Below are positions 1 to 10,455 of a DNA stretch of 37,229 nt, piece after piece. How positions within the stretch are numbered: position 1 is the stretch's first letter; the number at the start of each line of letters is the position of its first letter. Under the pieces are notes generated by a model. It was not told where the DNA came from, searched no databases, and saw only the letters and a list, made by a program, of their open reading frames with translations. The translations under genes and the position numbers were made by a program. The stretch is from Nocardia thailandica NBRC 100428. Its GTDB lineage: Bacteria > Actinomycetota > Actinomycetes > Mycobacteriales > Mycobacteriaceae. Where the stretch lies: NCBI RefSeq assembly GCF_000308795.1, contig NZ_BAGK01000305.1, positions 1-37,229 of the forward strand, in the 5' to 3' direction.

Positions 1-166
1 GGTGGGGCGGCTCGTGCGGCGCAGGCCCGGCGCGGTGCCGGTGATCACCGTGCACCCCCTCGACGTGCGGCGCGGCCTGCTGCCCGCGGTGGTCGCCGAG
101 ATCGAGGACCTGCTGCGCCTCGGCGCCCGCCCCGCGCTGGTCCGCGACCTGCTGGCGGTGGCCTGA
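1..166 (+). CDS. C-terminal fragment, possible polysaccharide deacetylase (DUF2334-like)
   Basis: Only the last 54 codons lie in the window. They read in the frame starting at base 2 and end at TGA 164-166. The fragment contains ITVHPLDVRRGLLPAV followed by a helical end with LLRLGARPALVRDLL. A histidine-proline strand, then a leucine-rich helix and a 'gAra..ty.dl' ending resembles the last part of DUF2334-type polysaccharide deacetylases. That is family resemblance from a short stretch, so the function is tentative. Codons have strong G/C third positions, so the reading frame itself is secure. A strong hairpin follows eight bases after the stop. Confidence 0.45.
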   Translation, partial: VGRLVRRRPGAVPVITVHPLDVRRGLLPAVVAEIEDLLRLGARPALVRDLLAVA

Positions 167-173
167 CCGCCGA

Positions 174-194
174 GAGCGCGCGGCCTGCGCGCTC
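174..194. terminator. Hairpin terminator after the first gene
   Basis: Perfect 8-bp stem GAGCGCGC (174-181) and GCGCGCTC (187-194) with the 5-nt loop GGCCT, eight bases after the stop at 166. There is no T-run, as is usual for terminators in this group. It lies between the two converging genes (stops at 166 and 347), so it may serve both. Confidence 0.65.
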
Positions 195-346
195 GCCGCT
201 ACCCGTCGCGGTCGACCGGGCCGCGACGCCGACCCGCGGTCGACCTCGCCACGCCGGGTGTCGTCGACGGTGGTCCGCTCACGCCGCGGCGGCGACCGTG
301 GCGACGAGTTCGTCGGTGCACGCCGCCACGTCGAAGCCGGCCCTCG

Positions 347-2335
347 TCAGGGTCGCGCCGATCCCACCGGCAGGTTCTCCACCGTCACCGGCTCGATTCC
401 CTCGGCGGGCGGGAGCGCGAAGCCGAACACCTGTCCGTAGAAGCTGAGTTCTGCGTCGAGGGCCCTGCGGATGTTCTCCGCCCGACGGAAACCGTGCTGC
501 TCACCCTCGAAGAGCAGGTAGGCCACGGGGATTCCGCGCTCGCGCAGCGCGTCGACGATCATCTGGGACTGGTTGGGCGGCACGACGCTGTCCTCGCTGC
601 CCTGCAACACGATCAGGGGGCGGCGGAACCGGTCGACGTGATGGATCGGCGAACGCTCCCGGTAGCGCTCCCGCGCGGCGGGGTAGGGCCCGACGAGACC
701 GTCGAGGTAGCGGCTTTCGAATTTGTGGGTCTCGGCGGCCAGCGCCTCGAGGTCGGCCACCCCGTAGTGGTCGGCGCCCGCGGCGAACGGGGTGTCGGCG
801 CGTGCGAGGGCGGCCAGCGTCGTGTACCCGCCCGCCGAGCCGCCACGGATGGCCAGCCGCGCCGGATCGACCCGGCCCTGCGCGGCCAGCCAGCGGGCGG
901 CGGCGGTGCAGTCGGCGACGTCGACAATGCCCCAGCCGTCGCGGAGCAGCTCGCGGTAGGCGCGGCCGTAGCCGGTGGAACCGCCGTAATCGACGTCGAC
1001 GACGGCGAATCCGCGACTGGTCCAGTACTGGATGCCGGGCGACAGCACCGGCACCGCCTGCGAGGTCGGCCCGCCGTGGATGAGCACCAGCAGCGGCGGC
1101 AGTTCGCCGTCGGGGCCGCGGTACCCGCTGTTGGCCGGCGGATAGAACAGCGCGTGCGCGGTGCGTGGCGCACCGTCGCGGTCGGTCGAGGGGAACGAGA
1201 TCGGTTCGGGCACGGACACATCGGCGGCATCGAGCCCGAGATCGCCGGGTTCCCGCAGGGTTTCGATCGCGGCGCGCGTCCCGTCCAGCTCGATGCGGTA
1301 GATCCCGGTCTCGGCGGTCGGCGTGCCCGCGACGACGACCACGGCGCGCTCGCCCGCCCGCTCCACCGCGCCGATCGCGGAGAAGGGCAGGTCCAGCTCG
1401 GTCACCGTGCCGTCCGGGCGGCGCACGGCGAGCCCGTCGTAGCCGTCGCGCCTGCGGGCGAACACGATGGCGCCGTCGCCGAGCACGGCATAGCGGGCCG
1501 AACCCAGTTGCCAGGCCGGGACCCCGATCTCGGCCTCGAGCTCGATCACGGGCGTCACGCCTGCCGCGGCGGTCCAGCGGTAGAGGTTCCACCAGCCGTT
1601 GCGGTCGGACAGGAACAACAGCGAACCGTCCTCCTGCCAGCGCGGTTCCTGCACCGACTCACCGACGCCGCCCGCCACGATCGTCTCGGTGCCCGCGGCC
1701 AGGTCCCGCACGCGCAGGACGGTGTCGTCCCACGGCATCGACGGGTGGTCCCAGGTGACGACCGCCAGCAGCGCGCCGTCCGGGCTCGGGCGGGGCGCGA
1801 CCACGAAATCAGGTCCGGTGACCAGGACCTCCGGCTCCGAGGGCTCGGTCGCCGACAGGCGCACGATCTCGTTGCGCACGTCGACCGCGCCGCGTCCGTG
1901 CGGCGGATGGTGTTCGCGGATCGCGACGACGGTCGCGCCGTCCGGGGCGAACGCGCCGTCGGCGTAGCGGTCGGCCCGGGGGCCTGCGGGTTCGGGCGTC
2001 AGCGCGACCGGCGTTCCTCCCCGCTCGAGCCGGTACAGCCGCTGATCGGCCCAGTCGACGAAGTACACGACCCCGTCGCGGACCCACCACGCCGCGCCGC
2101 CGTACTCGTGCACCGCCGTGCGGGCGTTGCGTCCCTCGGGCAGCAGATCGGTGACCGTGCCGTCCGACGAGCGCCGCACGAGCTGCGTGCGTCCGCCTTC
2201 GGCGGGACGTCCCTCCGCCCAGTAGACGTCGTCCCCGTCCACCCGGACCTCGCCGAGGCGCACCGCCGCGGCGACGACGCTCGCGGAGGTGATGGACGTG
2301 GGCCAGGACCCGAAAGGCAATGCGCTGATCGTCAC
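347..2335 (-). CDS. S9 family serine peptidase (dipeptidyl aminopeptidase / acylaminoacyl peptidase)
   Basis: A 662-residue cytosolic peptidase expected to remove N-terminal dipeptides or acylated residues from short peptides. The N-terminal ~390 residues have beta-propeller repeats (LSDRNGWWNLYRW). The C-terminal alpha/beta-hydrolase domain has the oxyanion segment LVLIHGGPTS, the nucleophile motif RGGSAGGY (Ser500), Asp582 in GSEDSVVPP and His614 in GEQHGFR, so the catalytic triad is complete. The chosen start is GTG 2335: there is no Shine-Dalgarno sequence, but TACTCT lies 7 nt upstream, the layout of a leaderless message. The open frame continues far upstream (to 4597) only because GC-rich DNA lacks stops; that part is antisense to the permease. 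The gene is divergent from the permease. Confidence 0.93.
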   Translation of the reverse strand: MTISALPFGSWPTSITSASVVAAAVRLGEVRVDGDDVYWAEGRPAEGGRTQLVRRSSDGTVTDLLPEGRNARTAVHEYGGAAWWVRDGVVYFVDWADQRLYRLERGGTPVALTPEPAGPRADRYADGAFAPDGATVVAIREHHPPHGRGAVDVRNEIVRLSATEPSEPEVLVTGPDFVVAPRPSPDGALLAVVTWDHPSMPWDDTVLRVRDLAAGTETIVAGGVGESVQEPRWQEDGSLLFLSDRNGWWNLYRWTAAAGVTPVIELEAEIGVPAWQLGSARYAVLGDGAIVFARRRDGYDGLAVRRPDGTVTELDLPFSAIGAVERAGERAVVVVAGTPTAETGIYRIELDGTRAAIETLREPGDLGLDAADVSVPEPISFPSTDRDGAPRTAHALFYPPANSGYRGPDGELPPLLVLIHGGPTSQAVPVLSPGIQYWTSRGFAVVDVDYGGSTGYGRAYRELLRDGWGIVDVADCTAAARWLAAQGRVDPARLAIRGGSAGGYTTLAALARADTPFAAGADHYGVADLEALAAETHKFESRYLDGLVGPYPAARERYRERSPIHHVDRFRRPLIVLQGSEDSVVPPNQSQMIVDALRERGIPVAYLLFEGEQHGFRRAENIRRALDAELSFYGQVFGFALPPAEGIEPVTVENLPVGSARP

Positions 2336-2342
2336 CCGGGCC

Positions 2343-2348
2343 AGAGTA
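2343..2348 (-). promoter_or_regulatory. -10 box for the S9 peptidase (leaderless)
   Basis: On the minus strand TACTCT is followed by seven bases and then GTG 2335, the spacing expected when the start codon is the first transcribed base. No convincing -35 box is seen. The rest of the divergent gap to 2590 holds a 6-bp hairpin (CCCCGG/CCGGGG, 2425-2439) and a possible + strand -10 TACAGT (2451-2456) for the permease. Confidence 0.5.
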
Positions 2349-2590
2349 GTACCCGCCCGGGTGCGCGCCGATCCCCCGAACCGCCGCCCACCCGCCGTAA
2401 AGATTCCGTAGAGATCGTCGTGTGCCCCGGGTTCCGGGGTGAACGGTCGGTACAGTCCCGGTCCGGGCAACGGTCGGCGCGGGCCGGCGACGCGGAAGGA
2501 CGGACTCGTGACACGATCGACCCCTCCGGTGCTGTGCCGTGGGCCGGTGCGGGTGGCGCGCCGGACGCCGCGGCGCGGCGGGGGAACCCG

Positions 2591-4546
<1,956 letters not shown>

Positions 4547-4642
4547 CCCGCCGCGGGCCCGCCTCGCAAACCCACGCCGAACTCCACGATTCGCCACGCG
4601 GGGCCGCGCCCGATGGTGCCGCCCGACCGGGCCGGGCCGTGC

Positions 4643-4648
4643 TAGACA
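4643..4648 (+). promoter_or_regulatory. -10 box and ribosome site for the DapB-like operon
   Basis: TAGACA (4643-4648, followed by T) sits about 26 nt before GTG 4674. Between them is the very strong ribosome site GAGGAGGAGG ending 6-7 nt before the start codon. It probably drives the two DapB-like genes. No clear -35 box. Confidence 0.45.
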
Positions 4649-4673
4649 TGGTCCCGACGAGGAGGAGGACCCT

Positions 4674-5963
4674 GTGACCCGTCCCTACCGGCTCATCATC
4701 TGGGGGCCCGGCGACATGGGCGGTCGCGCGCTGCGGCTCGCCCTCGAATCGCCGGACCACGACGTGGTCGGCGTGAAGGTCTTCAGCCCGCACAAGCACG
4801 GCGCCGACATCGGCGAGCTGGCGGGCCTCGCGCCCGTCGGCGTGCACGCGACGACGTCGAAGGACGAGATCCTGGCCCTCGACGCCGACGTCGTGATCCA
4901 CACCCCGACGACGCCCGCCCTGGTGCGCGGCGCCGACGCCGACGTGATCGACCTGCTGGAGTCAGGGAAGAACGTGGTCTCGGCGGCGTCCTACCACAAT
5001 CCCGCCGTCCCGACCTGGCTCTCGGAGACCAGGAAACCCCTCGACGTCCTGCGCACGGTGTCGCGGATGAAGGTCACCGGCGACGCCTTCGGGGCCGAGG
5101 TGAAAGCGGCCCTGTCGGCCCTGCGACTCGGCATGCGCGGCGTCGACTCCCCGCTCGCGCGCCCGCTGCGCGGCGGCCTGGACCGGCTGGCGGGCACGGT
5201 GATCGACGCGGTCATCCCGCGCCGCGCCTCGGGCGAACGCCTGCAACGCGCCTGCCTGGCCGGCGGCGTCTCGCTGCACGGCACCGGGCTGCACCCCGGG
5301 CTCATGGTCGAACAGGTCCTGCTGCGCCTGGCCTCGGTGCTCGACGAGGTACACCGGGTGCGGTTCCTCGAGGTCGGTGACCTGTTCGCGGCGCCCGACG
5401 GCATGTGGGGCGGCCTGGAGAGCCTCGGCTTCGGCACCCCGCTGCGGGCCGTCGACTCCGACCACGCGATCGCGCTCATGCAGCACTTCTATTTCGACGC
5501 CGTGCTCGGCACCGTCGCCGCCGAACTGTTCGGCGGGCGGCCCGACCAGGTCCGGGTCGAGCGCCACGTCTATCCGGTACCCGCCCGGGTGCGGGTCCGC
5601 GCGGGCGGGACCGTGATCGAGCCCGGTTCGGTCGGCGCCATCCACATGACCTATCGCGGCTACCTCGGCGACCGGCTGTTCATGACCAACGAGGAATGCT
5701 GGCACGTCGGCCCCGGCAACGCGCACCTCGGACCCGACCATCCCCGCAGCCTCGCCGGCGGACACGTCATCACCCTCGACGGCAGCCCGGGCAGCGTCGA
5801 ACTGCGCAACGAGATCGACGACGAGTCCGCCTCGCCGGAATGGTCGGCCGTCACCGACATCTCCGTCAACGCCATGCTCGGCGTGATCCCCGAAGTGTGC
5901 GCGGCGGCGCCCGGCGTACTGGCGCCCGACCCGAGCCCCCGCTACCACGTGGAGACCGCATGA
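4674..5963 (+). CDS. DapB-like NAD(P)-dependent dehydrogenase, copy 1
   Basis: A 429-residue cytosolic protein with an N-terminal Rossmann fold (RLIIWGPGDMGGRALRLAL, residues ~6-24) and a second domain related to dihydrodipicolinate reductase, as in the family annotated 'NAD(P)H-dependent amine dehydrogenase'. The true DapB signature (His-His...Lys...Pro-Ser-Gly-Thr) is absent, so a role in lysine synthesis is unlikely. The landmark GTGLHPGLMVEQ is family-typical. The GTG start is fixed by a GAGGAGGAGG ribosome site. Its stop overlaps the next start as ATGA, and the next gene is a diverged paralogue, so the two probably form a complex. The substrate is unknown; an imine, amino ketone or 2-oxo acid is plausible for the family. 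Confidence 0.75.
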   Translation: MTRPYRLIIWGPGDMGGRALRLALESPDHDVVGVKVFSPHKHGADIGELAGLAPVGVHATTSKDEILALDADVVIHTPTTPALVRGADADVIDLLESGKNVVSAASYHNPAVPTWLSETRKPLDVLRTVSRMKVTGDAFGAEVKAALSALRLGMRGVDSPLARPLRGGLDRLAGTVIDAVIPRRASGERLQRACLAGGVSLHGTGLHPGLMVEQVLLRLASVLDEVHRVRFLEVGDLFAAPDGMWGGLESLGFGTPLRAVDSDHAIALMQHFYFDAVLGTVAAELFGGRPDQVRVERHVYPVPARVRVRAGGTVIEPGSVGAIHMTYRGYLGDRLFMTNEECWHVGPGNAHLGPDHPRSLAGGHVITLDGSPGSVELRNEIDDESASPEWSAVTDISVNAMLGVIPEVCAAAPGVLAPDPSPRYHVETA

Positions 5964-6940
5964 CCTCGCACCCGCTCGCCGTCGCCGTCCTCGGCAGCGG
6001 ACCGCTCGCCGAACGTCTCGCCGCCCGGATCGACGCCGCCGCCGATTTCCGGTGCGTCCAGATCGGCCCGCCCGGGCCGACCCCGCCGCCGGGTGCCGAC
6101 TGCGCCGTCTACGTCCCCACCGCCGAGGACCTGCGCGGTGAACTCCCGGGAACGCTGCTGCCGCTGCTGCTCCGCGGCGGCGTCGACGTCGTCACGACGC
6201 TGCCGCCGGGCGACGGACCGCCCGCGGCCGAGATCCACGAGGCCTGCCGCGCGGGCGGGACCGTCTTCCACGCGAGCGGCGGCTTCCAGAGCGCGGTCGC
6301 CGCGCGCGTCACCCGCTCGCTGGCCGCGGCGAGCCGGGGCATCCGCCGGATCGAGCTGGTCGAGGAGATCGCGCTGCCCGACGCCGGGGTCCATCCGTGG
6401 ACGGCGTTGTCCGACACCGGGATCGGGTCGGCCGACCCCGGCGCCGCCGCCGTCGCGGCGGCGCTGGTGAACGGGTACTACGAGGCGGGCCTGCGCGTGC
6501 TCGACGCGGCCGCCTTCGGCGGCGTCGCCGCCGACGACCATCCCCTGTCGGTGTCGGTGCGGACCGAGGCGGACGCCGACGGCCGCGTCGAGCACGTCGA
6601 GGTCGACCGCGACCTCGGTCCCCAGCTGCGCTACCGCTCCGCCTGGACCCGGCACACCGGGGACCCCGAGCCGCTGCGCTACCGGCTGCGCACCACCACC
6701 GCCGAAGCCGCGAGCGAGGCGACCGTGCGGTTCGCGTTCGACGGCGACCTCCACCCGGCCGACCACCTGACCTGCCTCGACGTCCTGACCGCGCTGCGCG
6801 CGCTGCCCGGCGTCACCGGGCCGGGGGCCCTGCGCCGCGACCTGGCGATCACCCACCTGAAACCGGACGAGTGGCTGCGGCACGTACCCCCGCCCGGGAG
6901 TGCGGACGCAGAACCGGTCGCAGCCCGACCGGTCGACTGA
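5960..6940 (+). CDS. DapB-like dehydrogenase, copy 2 (shorter, diverged paralogue)
   Basis: A 326-residue protein translated through a 4-nt ATGA overlap with copy 1. It follows the same plan: a start VAVLGSGPLAERLAARI (glycine-rich nucleotide loop GSGPLA), VDVVTTLPPG aligning with KNVVSAASY of copy 1, then EACRAGGTVFHASGGFQSAV aligning with RACLAGGVSLHGTGLHPGLM, and IRRIELVEEIALPD aligning with VHRVRFLEVGDLFAAPD. It is about 100 residues shorter, and the end differs. It may be a partner subunit that has lost part of the catalytic machinery. Coding character is clear. The function is not known from sequence. Confidence 0.75.
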   Translation: MTSHPLAVAVLGSGPLAERLAARIDAAADFRCVQIGPPGPTPPPGADCAVYVPTAEDLRGELPGTLLPLLLRGGVDVVTTLPPGDGPPAAEIHEACRAGGTVFHASGGFQSAVAARVTRSLAAASRGIRRIELVEEIALPDAGVHPWTALSDTGIGSADPGAAAVAAALVNGYYEAGLRVLDAAAFGGVAADDHPLSVSVRTEADADGRVEHVEVDRDLGPQLRYRSAWTRHTGDPEPLRYRLRTTTAEAASEATVRFAFDGDLHPADHLTCLDVLTALRALPGVTGPGALRRDLAITHLKPDEWLRHVPPPGSADAEPVAARPVD

Positions 6941-6953
6941 CAGTCTGTCCGGT

Positions 6954-7799
6954 ATGGCCGATATTCGCTTGGACGTCACAGATTCCGTCGCCACGATCAC
7001 CCTCGACCGCCCCGCGCGGCTCAACGCCTACACCCTCGCGATGGGAGCGGAGCTGATCGCGGCGTTCGACACGATCGACGCCGACGACGGGATCCGCGCC
7101 GTGGTGCTCACCGGCGCCGGGCGCGCCTTCTGCGCGGGCGCCGACCTGGCGGGCGGCGCGGACACCTTCGCCGCGCCCGACCTCGACGAGACCCCGCGCG
7201 ACGGTGGCGGGGAGCTCGTGCTGCGCATGTTCGAATGCCGCAAACCCGTCATCGCCGCGATCAACGGGCCCGCGGTCGGCGTCGGCATCACGCTCACCCT
7301 GGCCGCCGACTTCCGGCTGGCCGCGGCGGAGGCGAAGATCGGGTTCGTCTTCAACCGGCGCGGGATCGTCCCCGAGTCCTGCTCGAGCTGGTTCCTGCCC
7401 CGGCTGGTGCCGATGCAGACCGCGCTGGACTGGGTGTATTCGGGCAGGCTCGTCGAGGCCGCCGAGGCTCACGCCGCCGGCCTGTTCTACGCGGTGCATC
7501 CCGCCGAGTCGCTGCTGGCCGAGGCGACGGCCTTCGCACGCGGGCTGACCGAGCACTCCGCGCCGGTGTCGGTGGCGCTGTCGCGCCAGATGTTGTGGCG
7601 CGGGCTCGGCGCCGAGCATCCGATGATCATGCACCGGGTGGAGTCGCGCGGCGTCCATCGGCGCGGGCTCAGCGCCGATGCGCGCGAAGGTGTTTCGGCG
7701 TTCCTGGAGAAGCGGCCCGCGACGTTCCCCGACAGCGTGGCCGCCGCCTACCCGGACATCTTCGGCGACGACCTGCCGGTTCCCGCGTACCGGGACTGA
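6954..7799 (+). CDS. Enoyl-CoA hydratase/isomerase family protein
   Basis: A 281-residue crotonase-fold enzyme that would hydrate or isomerise an acyl-CoA double bond. The two oxyanion-hole segments are present: GAGRAFCAGADLAGG (~residues 48-62) and NGPAVGVGITLTLAADFRLA. An active-site region with acidic residue follows (RRGIVPESCSSWFLPRLV), as in hydratase/isomerase members of mycobacterial type. Length is normal for the family. ATG 6954 starts 13 nt after the previous stop, so it could share the operon. The hexamer CAGTCT 7 nt upstream could also give a separate leaderless message. The exact acyl substrate cannot be assigned. Confidence 0.9.
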   Translation: MADIRLDVTDSVATITLDRPARLNAYTLAMGAELIAAFDTIDADDGIRAVVLTGAGRAFCAGADLAGGADTFAAPDLDETPRDGGGELVLRMFECRKPVIAAINGPAVGVGITLTLAADFRLAAAEAKIGFVFNRRGIVPESCSSWFLPRLVPMQTALDWVYSGRLVEAAEAHAAGLFYAVHPAESLLAEATAFARGLTEHSAPVSVALSRQMLWRGLGAEHPMIMHRVESRGVHRRGLSADAREGVSAFLEKRPATFPDSVAAAYPDIFGDDLPVPAYRD

Positions 7800-7836
7800 C
7801 GGACCGCGTTCCTCGCAACAAAGAGAGAGTTCGCGT

Positions 7837-7842
7837 TACATT
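7837..7842 (+). promoter_or_regulatory. -10 box TACATT for the flavoprotein gene (leaderless)
   Basis: TACATT is followed by six bases and then ATG 7849, a leaderless layout. There is no Shine-Dalgarno sequence at the right distance; the purine run AAGAGAGAG is about 20 nt upstream. The stretch GTTACATTATCTCA is clearly AT-richer than its surroundings. GCAACA (7815-7820) is a possible weak -35. Confidence 0.5.
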
Positions 7843-7848
7843 ATCTCA

Positions 7849-9225
7849 ATGATGGACTCACGCGACCCGCGCCACGTCGTCGTCATCGGGGGCGGACTGG
7901 CCGGCCTGGCCGCCGCGGTCTGGCTGGCGGAGGCGGGCGAGCGGGTGACCCTGCTGGAACGGCGCGGCCGGCTCGGCGGCCGCACGCAGGCGATGCGCGT
8001 GGCCGGCGTCGACGACCTCGCCGACAACGGCCAGCACGTGGTCGCCAGCGGCTACCGCAGCCTGTGGCGGTATCTGGACAGCGTCGGCACGCGGGAGCAC
8101 CTGGAGTTTCCGGGCGCGGGCAGCCTGCGCTGGCCGGGCGGCCGGACGGTCATGCTGCACACCAGGGGTTTCCGCGCATGGCGCACGCTGCTGGGCGCGC
8201 ACCCCGACGCAGGCCCGCTCGACCGGTTGCGGGCGCTGCGCGCCACCCTGCGCCTGGTGCGCCAGGCCCTCCGGCAGCCCGCCGACCTGGCCGGCCTGAC
8301 CACCGAGCAGTGGTTCCAGCGGGTCGGGATGCCCGCGAAAGCCCGTGAGGCCCTGTGGGACTGGCTGGCGCTGGGCATCGCCGCCGAACCGGTGGACCGC
8401 GAATCGGCCAAGGTGTTCGCCGACGTCCTCGCCACCGGGATCCGGATCGGGATCCGCGACCGCGAGGCCGTCACCATCGGCTATCCCACCGTGGACCTGG
8501 ACACCCTCTACGTCTCCGGCGCGGAGGAGGTCTTCCGGCGCCACGGCGTCGAGGTCCGCCACCGCGCGGTCGCCCGGCGGATCGTCGTCACCGAGGGCCG
8601 GGCCACCGGCGTGCTCCTGGCGGACGGCTCGGTCGTCGCCGCCGACGCGGTGGTGTGCGCGGTGCCGAACTCCGCCATCGGCGGCCTGCTCGACGAGCTG
8701 CCCGAACACCCCGAGATCTACGCCGCCGCCGACAAATTGGGCGTCACCCCGATCGTGAGCACGAACCTGTACCTGGACCGGCCGCTGCGGACGAAGTCGG
8801 CCATGGAGGCCCTCATCGGCGGCACCGGCGTCATCGACGAGGTCTTCGACCGCCAGCGCATGCACGGACGGACCCCCGACGGCGCCTGGCTGTACTGCCT
8901 GACCACCAGCGGCGCCTACACCCAGATCCACAAGAGCAACGAGGAGATCGTCGCCGAACAGATGGCGCTCATCCGCCGCTACTACCCGGAGGCCGCCGAC
9001 GCCGAGGTCGTCGCCGGGCACGTGGTGAAGATGCCGAAGGCGACCTTCTCCCAGGTCGTCGGCACCGACGACCTGCGACCCGGTCAGCGCACCTCCGTCC
9101 CGAACCTCGTCCTGGCCGGCGACTGGACCCGCACCGACTGGTCGGCCACGATGGAGAGCGCCGCCCAGAGCGCCGAGCGCGCCGTCGCCGCCCTGCTGGA
9201 ACTGCCCACCGGACAGGGGAAGTGA
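7849..9225 (+). CDS. FAD-dependent oxidoreductase, HpnE / phytoene-desaturase-like
   Basis: A 458-residue flavin amine-oxidase-superfamily protein. The dinucleotide site VVVIGGGLAGLAAAVWLAEAG (~residues 9-29) is followed by the acidic ribose contact and GGRTQAM. DLADNGQHVVASGYRSLWRYL resembles the 'DNGQH' landmark of hydroxysqualene dehydroxylase HpnE. The C-terminal FAD site reads NLVLAGDWTRTDWSATMESAAQSAERAV, like carotenoid and squalene-type desaturases. Isoprenoid substrates are likely by family, but none of the other hopanoid or carotenoid genes is nearby, so the substrate stays open. Two ATGs lie in tandem (7849, 7852); the first matches the leaderless -10 spacing. The stop overlaps the next ATG (TGATG). 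Confidence 0.82.
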   Translation: MMDSRDPRHVVVIGGGLAGLAAAVWLAEAGERVTLLERRGRLGGRTQAMRVAGVDDLADNGQHVVASGYRSLWRYLDSVGTREHLEFPGAGSLRWPGGRTVMLHTRGFRAWRTLLGAHPDAGPLDRLRALRATLRLVRQALRQPADLAGLTTEQWFQRVGMPAKAREALWDWLALGIAAEPVDRESAKVFADVLATGIRIGIRDREAVTIGYPTVDLDTLYVSGAEEVFRRHGVEVRHRAVARRIVVTEGRATGVLLADGSVVAADAVVCAVPNSAIGGLLDELPEHPEIYAAADKLGVTPIVSTNLYLDRPLRTKSAMEALIGGTGVIDEVFDRQRMHGRTPDGAWLYCLTTSGAYTQIHKSNEEIVAEQMALIRRYYPEAADAEVVAGHVVKMPKATFSQVVGTDDLRPGQRTSVPNLVLAGDWTRTDWSATMESAAQSAERAVAALLELPTGQGK

Positions 9226-10325
9226 TGCCGAGCATCGTGCTGTTCGGTGCGACCGGATACACCGGGCGCCTGACCGCGCAAGCGCTCGTCGCCCGGGGCG
9301 CCGCGCCCGTGCTGGCCGGGCGCGACCCGGCCGCGCTGGCCGTACTGGCCGGCGAACTCGGCGGGCTGCCGACCGCCGTCGCCGAGGTCACCGATCCGGC
9401 GACGGTGCGGGCGCTGCTGGCACCTGGCGACGTCCTGGTGACCACCGTCGGCCCGTTCCTGCGGTACGGCGCCGCCGCGCTGGCCGCGGCGATCGACGCG
9501 GGCGCGCACTACATCGACTCCACCGGCGAAGGCCCGTTCATCCGCGCGGTGTTCGACCGGGATCGGCAGGCCCGTGCCGCCGGGTCGGCGCTGCTGACCG
9601 CGTTCGGCTTCGACTACGTCCCGGGCAATCTGGCCGCGGGCCTCGCCCTGCGCGACCTGCCGACGGCGACCCGCGCCGACATCGGCTACTTCATGGACCG
9701 GCCCGGCACCAGCGCCGGGACCCGCGCCTCCATGGCCGGGATGCTGTTCGAGCCGGGCTTCGCGCTGCGCGAGGGCAGGATCACCCCGGAGGAGACCGGC
9801 GCGCGCGTGCGGTCCTTCCCGGTGGCGGGGGCGGCGCGGAGCGGGGTGTCCATCCCGGCCTCGGAACCCTTCGCGCTGCGCCGGACCCACCCCGGGCTGC
9901 GCGAGGTCGACGTCTACCTCGGGTTGCCCGGGGGCGCGGCCCGCGGCCTGCAGGCCGCCGCGCGGCTGGCCGGCCTGGCCGGGAGGGTGCCGCCGCTGCG
10001 GCACGGACTCGACGCCGTGCTGGCCCGCACGATCACCGGATCCGGCGGCGGACCGGACGCCCGGTCGCGGTCGCGCACCAGGGGCTGGGCGGTCGCCGAG
10101 GTGCGTGACGGCACCGGCGCCACGGCCCGCGCGACGCTGGCCGGCGGCGACCCCTACGACTTCACCGCGAAGATCATGGCCTGGGCGGCGCACACCGCCC
10201 TCGACGGCGGCCTGCTCGGGGTGGGCGCGCTCGGTCCGGTCGAGGCGTTCGGGCTGGACGCCCTCGCCGCGGCGGCCCTCGACGCCGGGTGGCGGCGGCA
10301 CACGGGGACCGAGGCGCCGCGCTGA
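9225..10325 (+). CDS. Saccharopine dehydrogenase-like NAD(P)-binding reductase
   Basis: A 366-residue protein with an N-terminal Rossmann motif IVLFGATGYTGRLTAQALVARG (~residues 4-25) and LLAPGDVLVTTVGPFLRYGAALAAA, the signature of the saccharopine-dehydrogenase NADP-binding family. In mycobacteria this family includes lipid trans-acting enoyl reductases. HYIDSTGEGPFIRAVFD and FGFDYVPGNLAAGLAL are further family landmarks. It is coupled to the upstream flavoprotein by a TGATG overlap. The pair therefore probably acts on the same lipid or isoprenoid product, by flavin oxidation and NADPH reduction respectively. True saccharopine metabolism is unlikely in this setting. Confidence 0.82.
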   Translation: MPSIVLFGATGYTGRLTAQALVARGAAPVLAGRDPAALAVLAGELGGLPTAVAEVTDPATVRALLAPGDVLVTTVGPFLRYGAAALAAAIDAGAHYIDSTGEGPFIRAVFDRDRQARAAGSALLTAFGFDYVPGNLAAGLALRDLPTATRADIGYFMDRPGTSAGTRASMAGMLFEPGFALREGRITPEETGARVRSFPVAGAARSGVSIPASEPFALRRTHPGLREVDVYLGLPGGAARGLQAAARLAGLAGRVPPLRHGLDAVLARTITGSGGGPDARSRSRTRGWAVAEVRDGTGATARATLAGGDPYDFTAKIMAWAAHTALDGGLLGVGALGPVEAFGLDALAAAALDAGWRRHTGTEAPR

Positions 10326-10337
10326 GTCCCCGTCACA

Positions 10338-10355
10338 ACCCCCGCCGCGCGGGGT
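10338..10355 (+). terminator. Possible terminator after the saccharopine dehydrogenase-like gene
   Basis: Stem ACCCC (10338-10342) and GGGGT (10351-10355) around an 8-nt GC loop, 13 bases after the stop. It is short but GC-only apart from the closing A-T pair. A far stronger hairpin lies about 100 bp downstream and could be the real terminator. Confidence 0.4.
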
Positions 10356-10455
10356 GTGTGAGGTCGGGTAGTCCTGCTCCGGTGCGCTGGTGGCGGTCGC
10401 CGCCGTCGTCCTACGCTCGGCTGGCCACCTCAGGGTGGACGGTTTCCACACCGTG

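Noticed and set aside
210..245. Direct repeat of the palindrome GGTCGACC (210-217, 238-245)
   Set aside because: Only eight bases, two copies, in a gap between converging genes where no promoter is needed. Chance is likely in GC-rich DNA.
494..2590. Long + strand frame continuous with the permease
   Set aside because: It is antisense to the S9 peptidase, which has a complete catalytic triad; the frame is open only because stops are rare in this DNA. Only the part from ATG 2591 is the permease.
4553..4562. Palindrome GCGGGCCCGC after the permease
   Set aside because: It is ten bases with no loop, so it cannot form a stable RNA hairpin; too short to call an operator.
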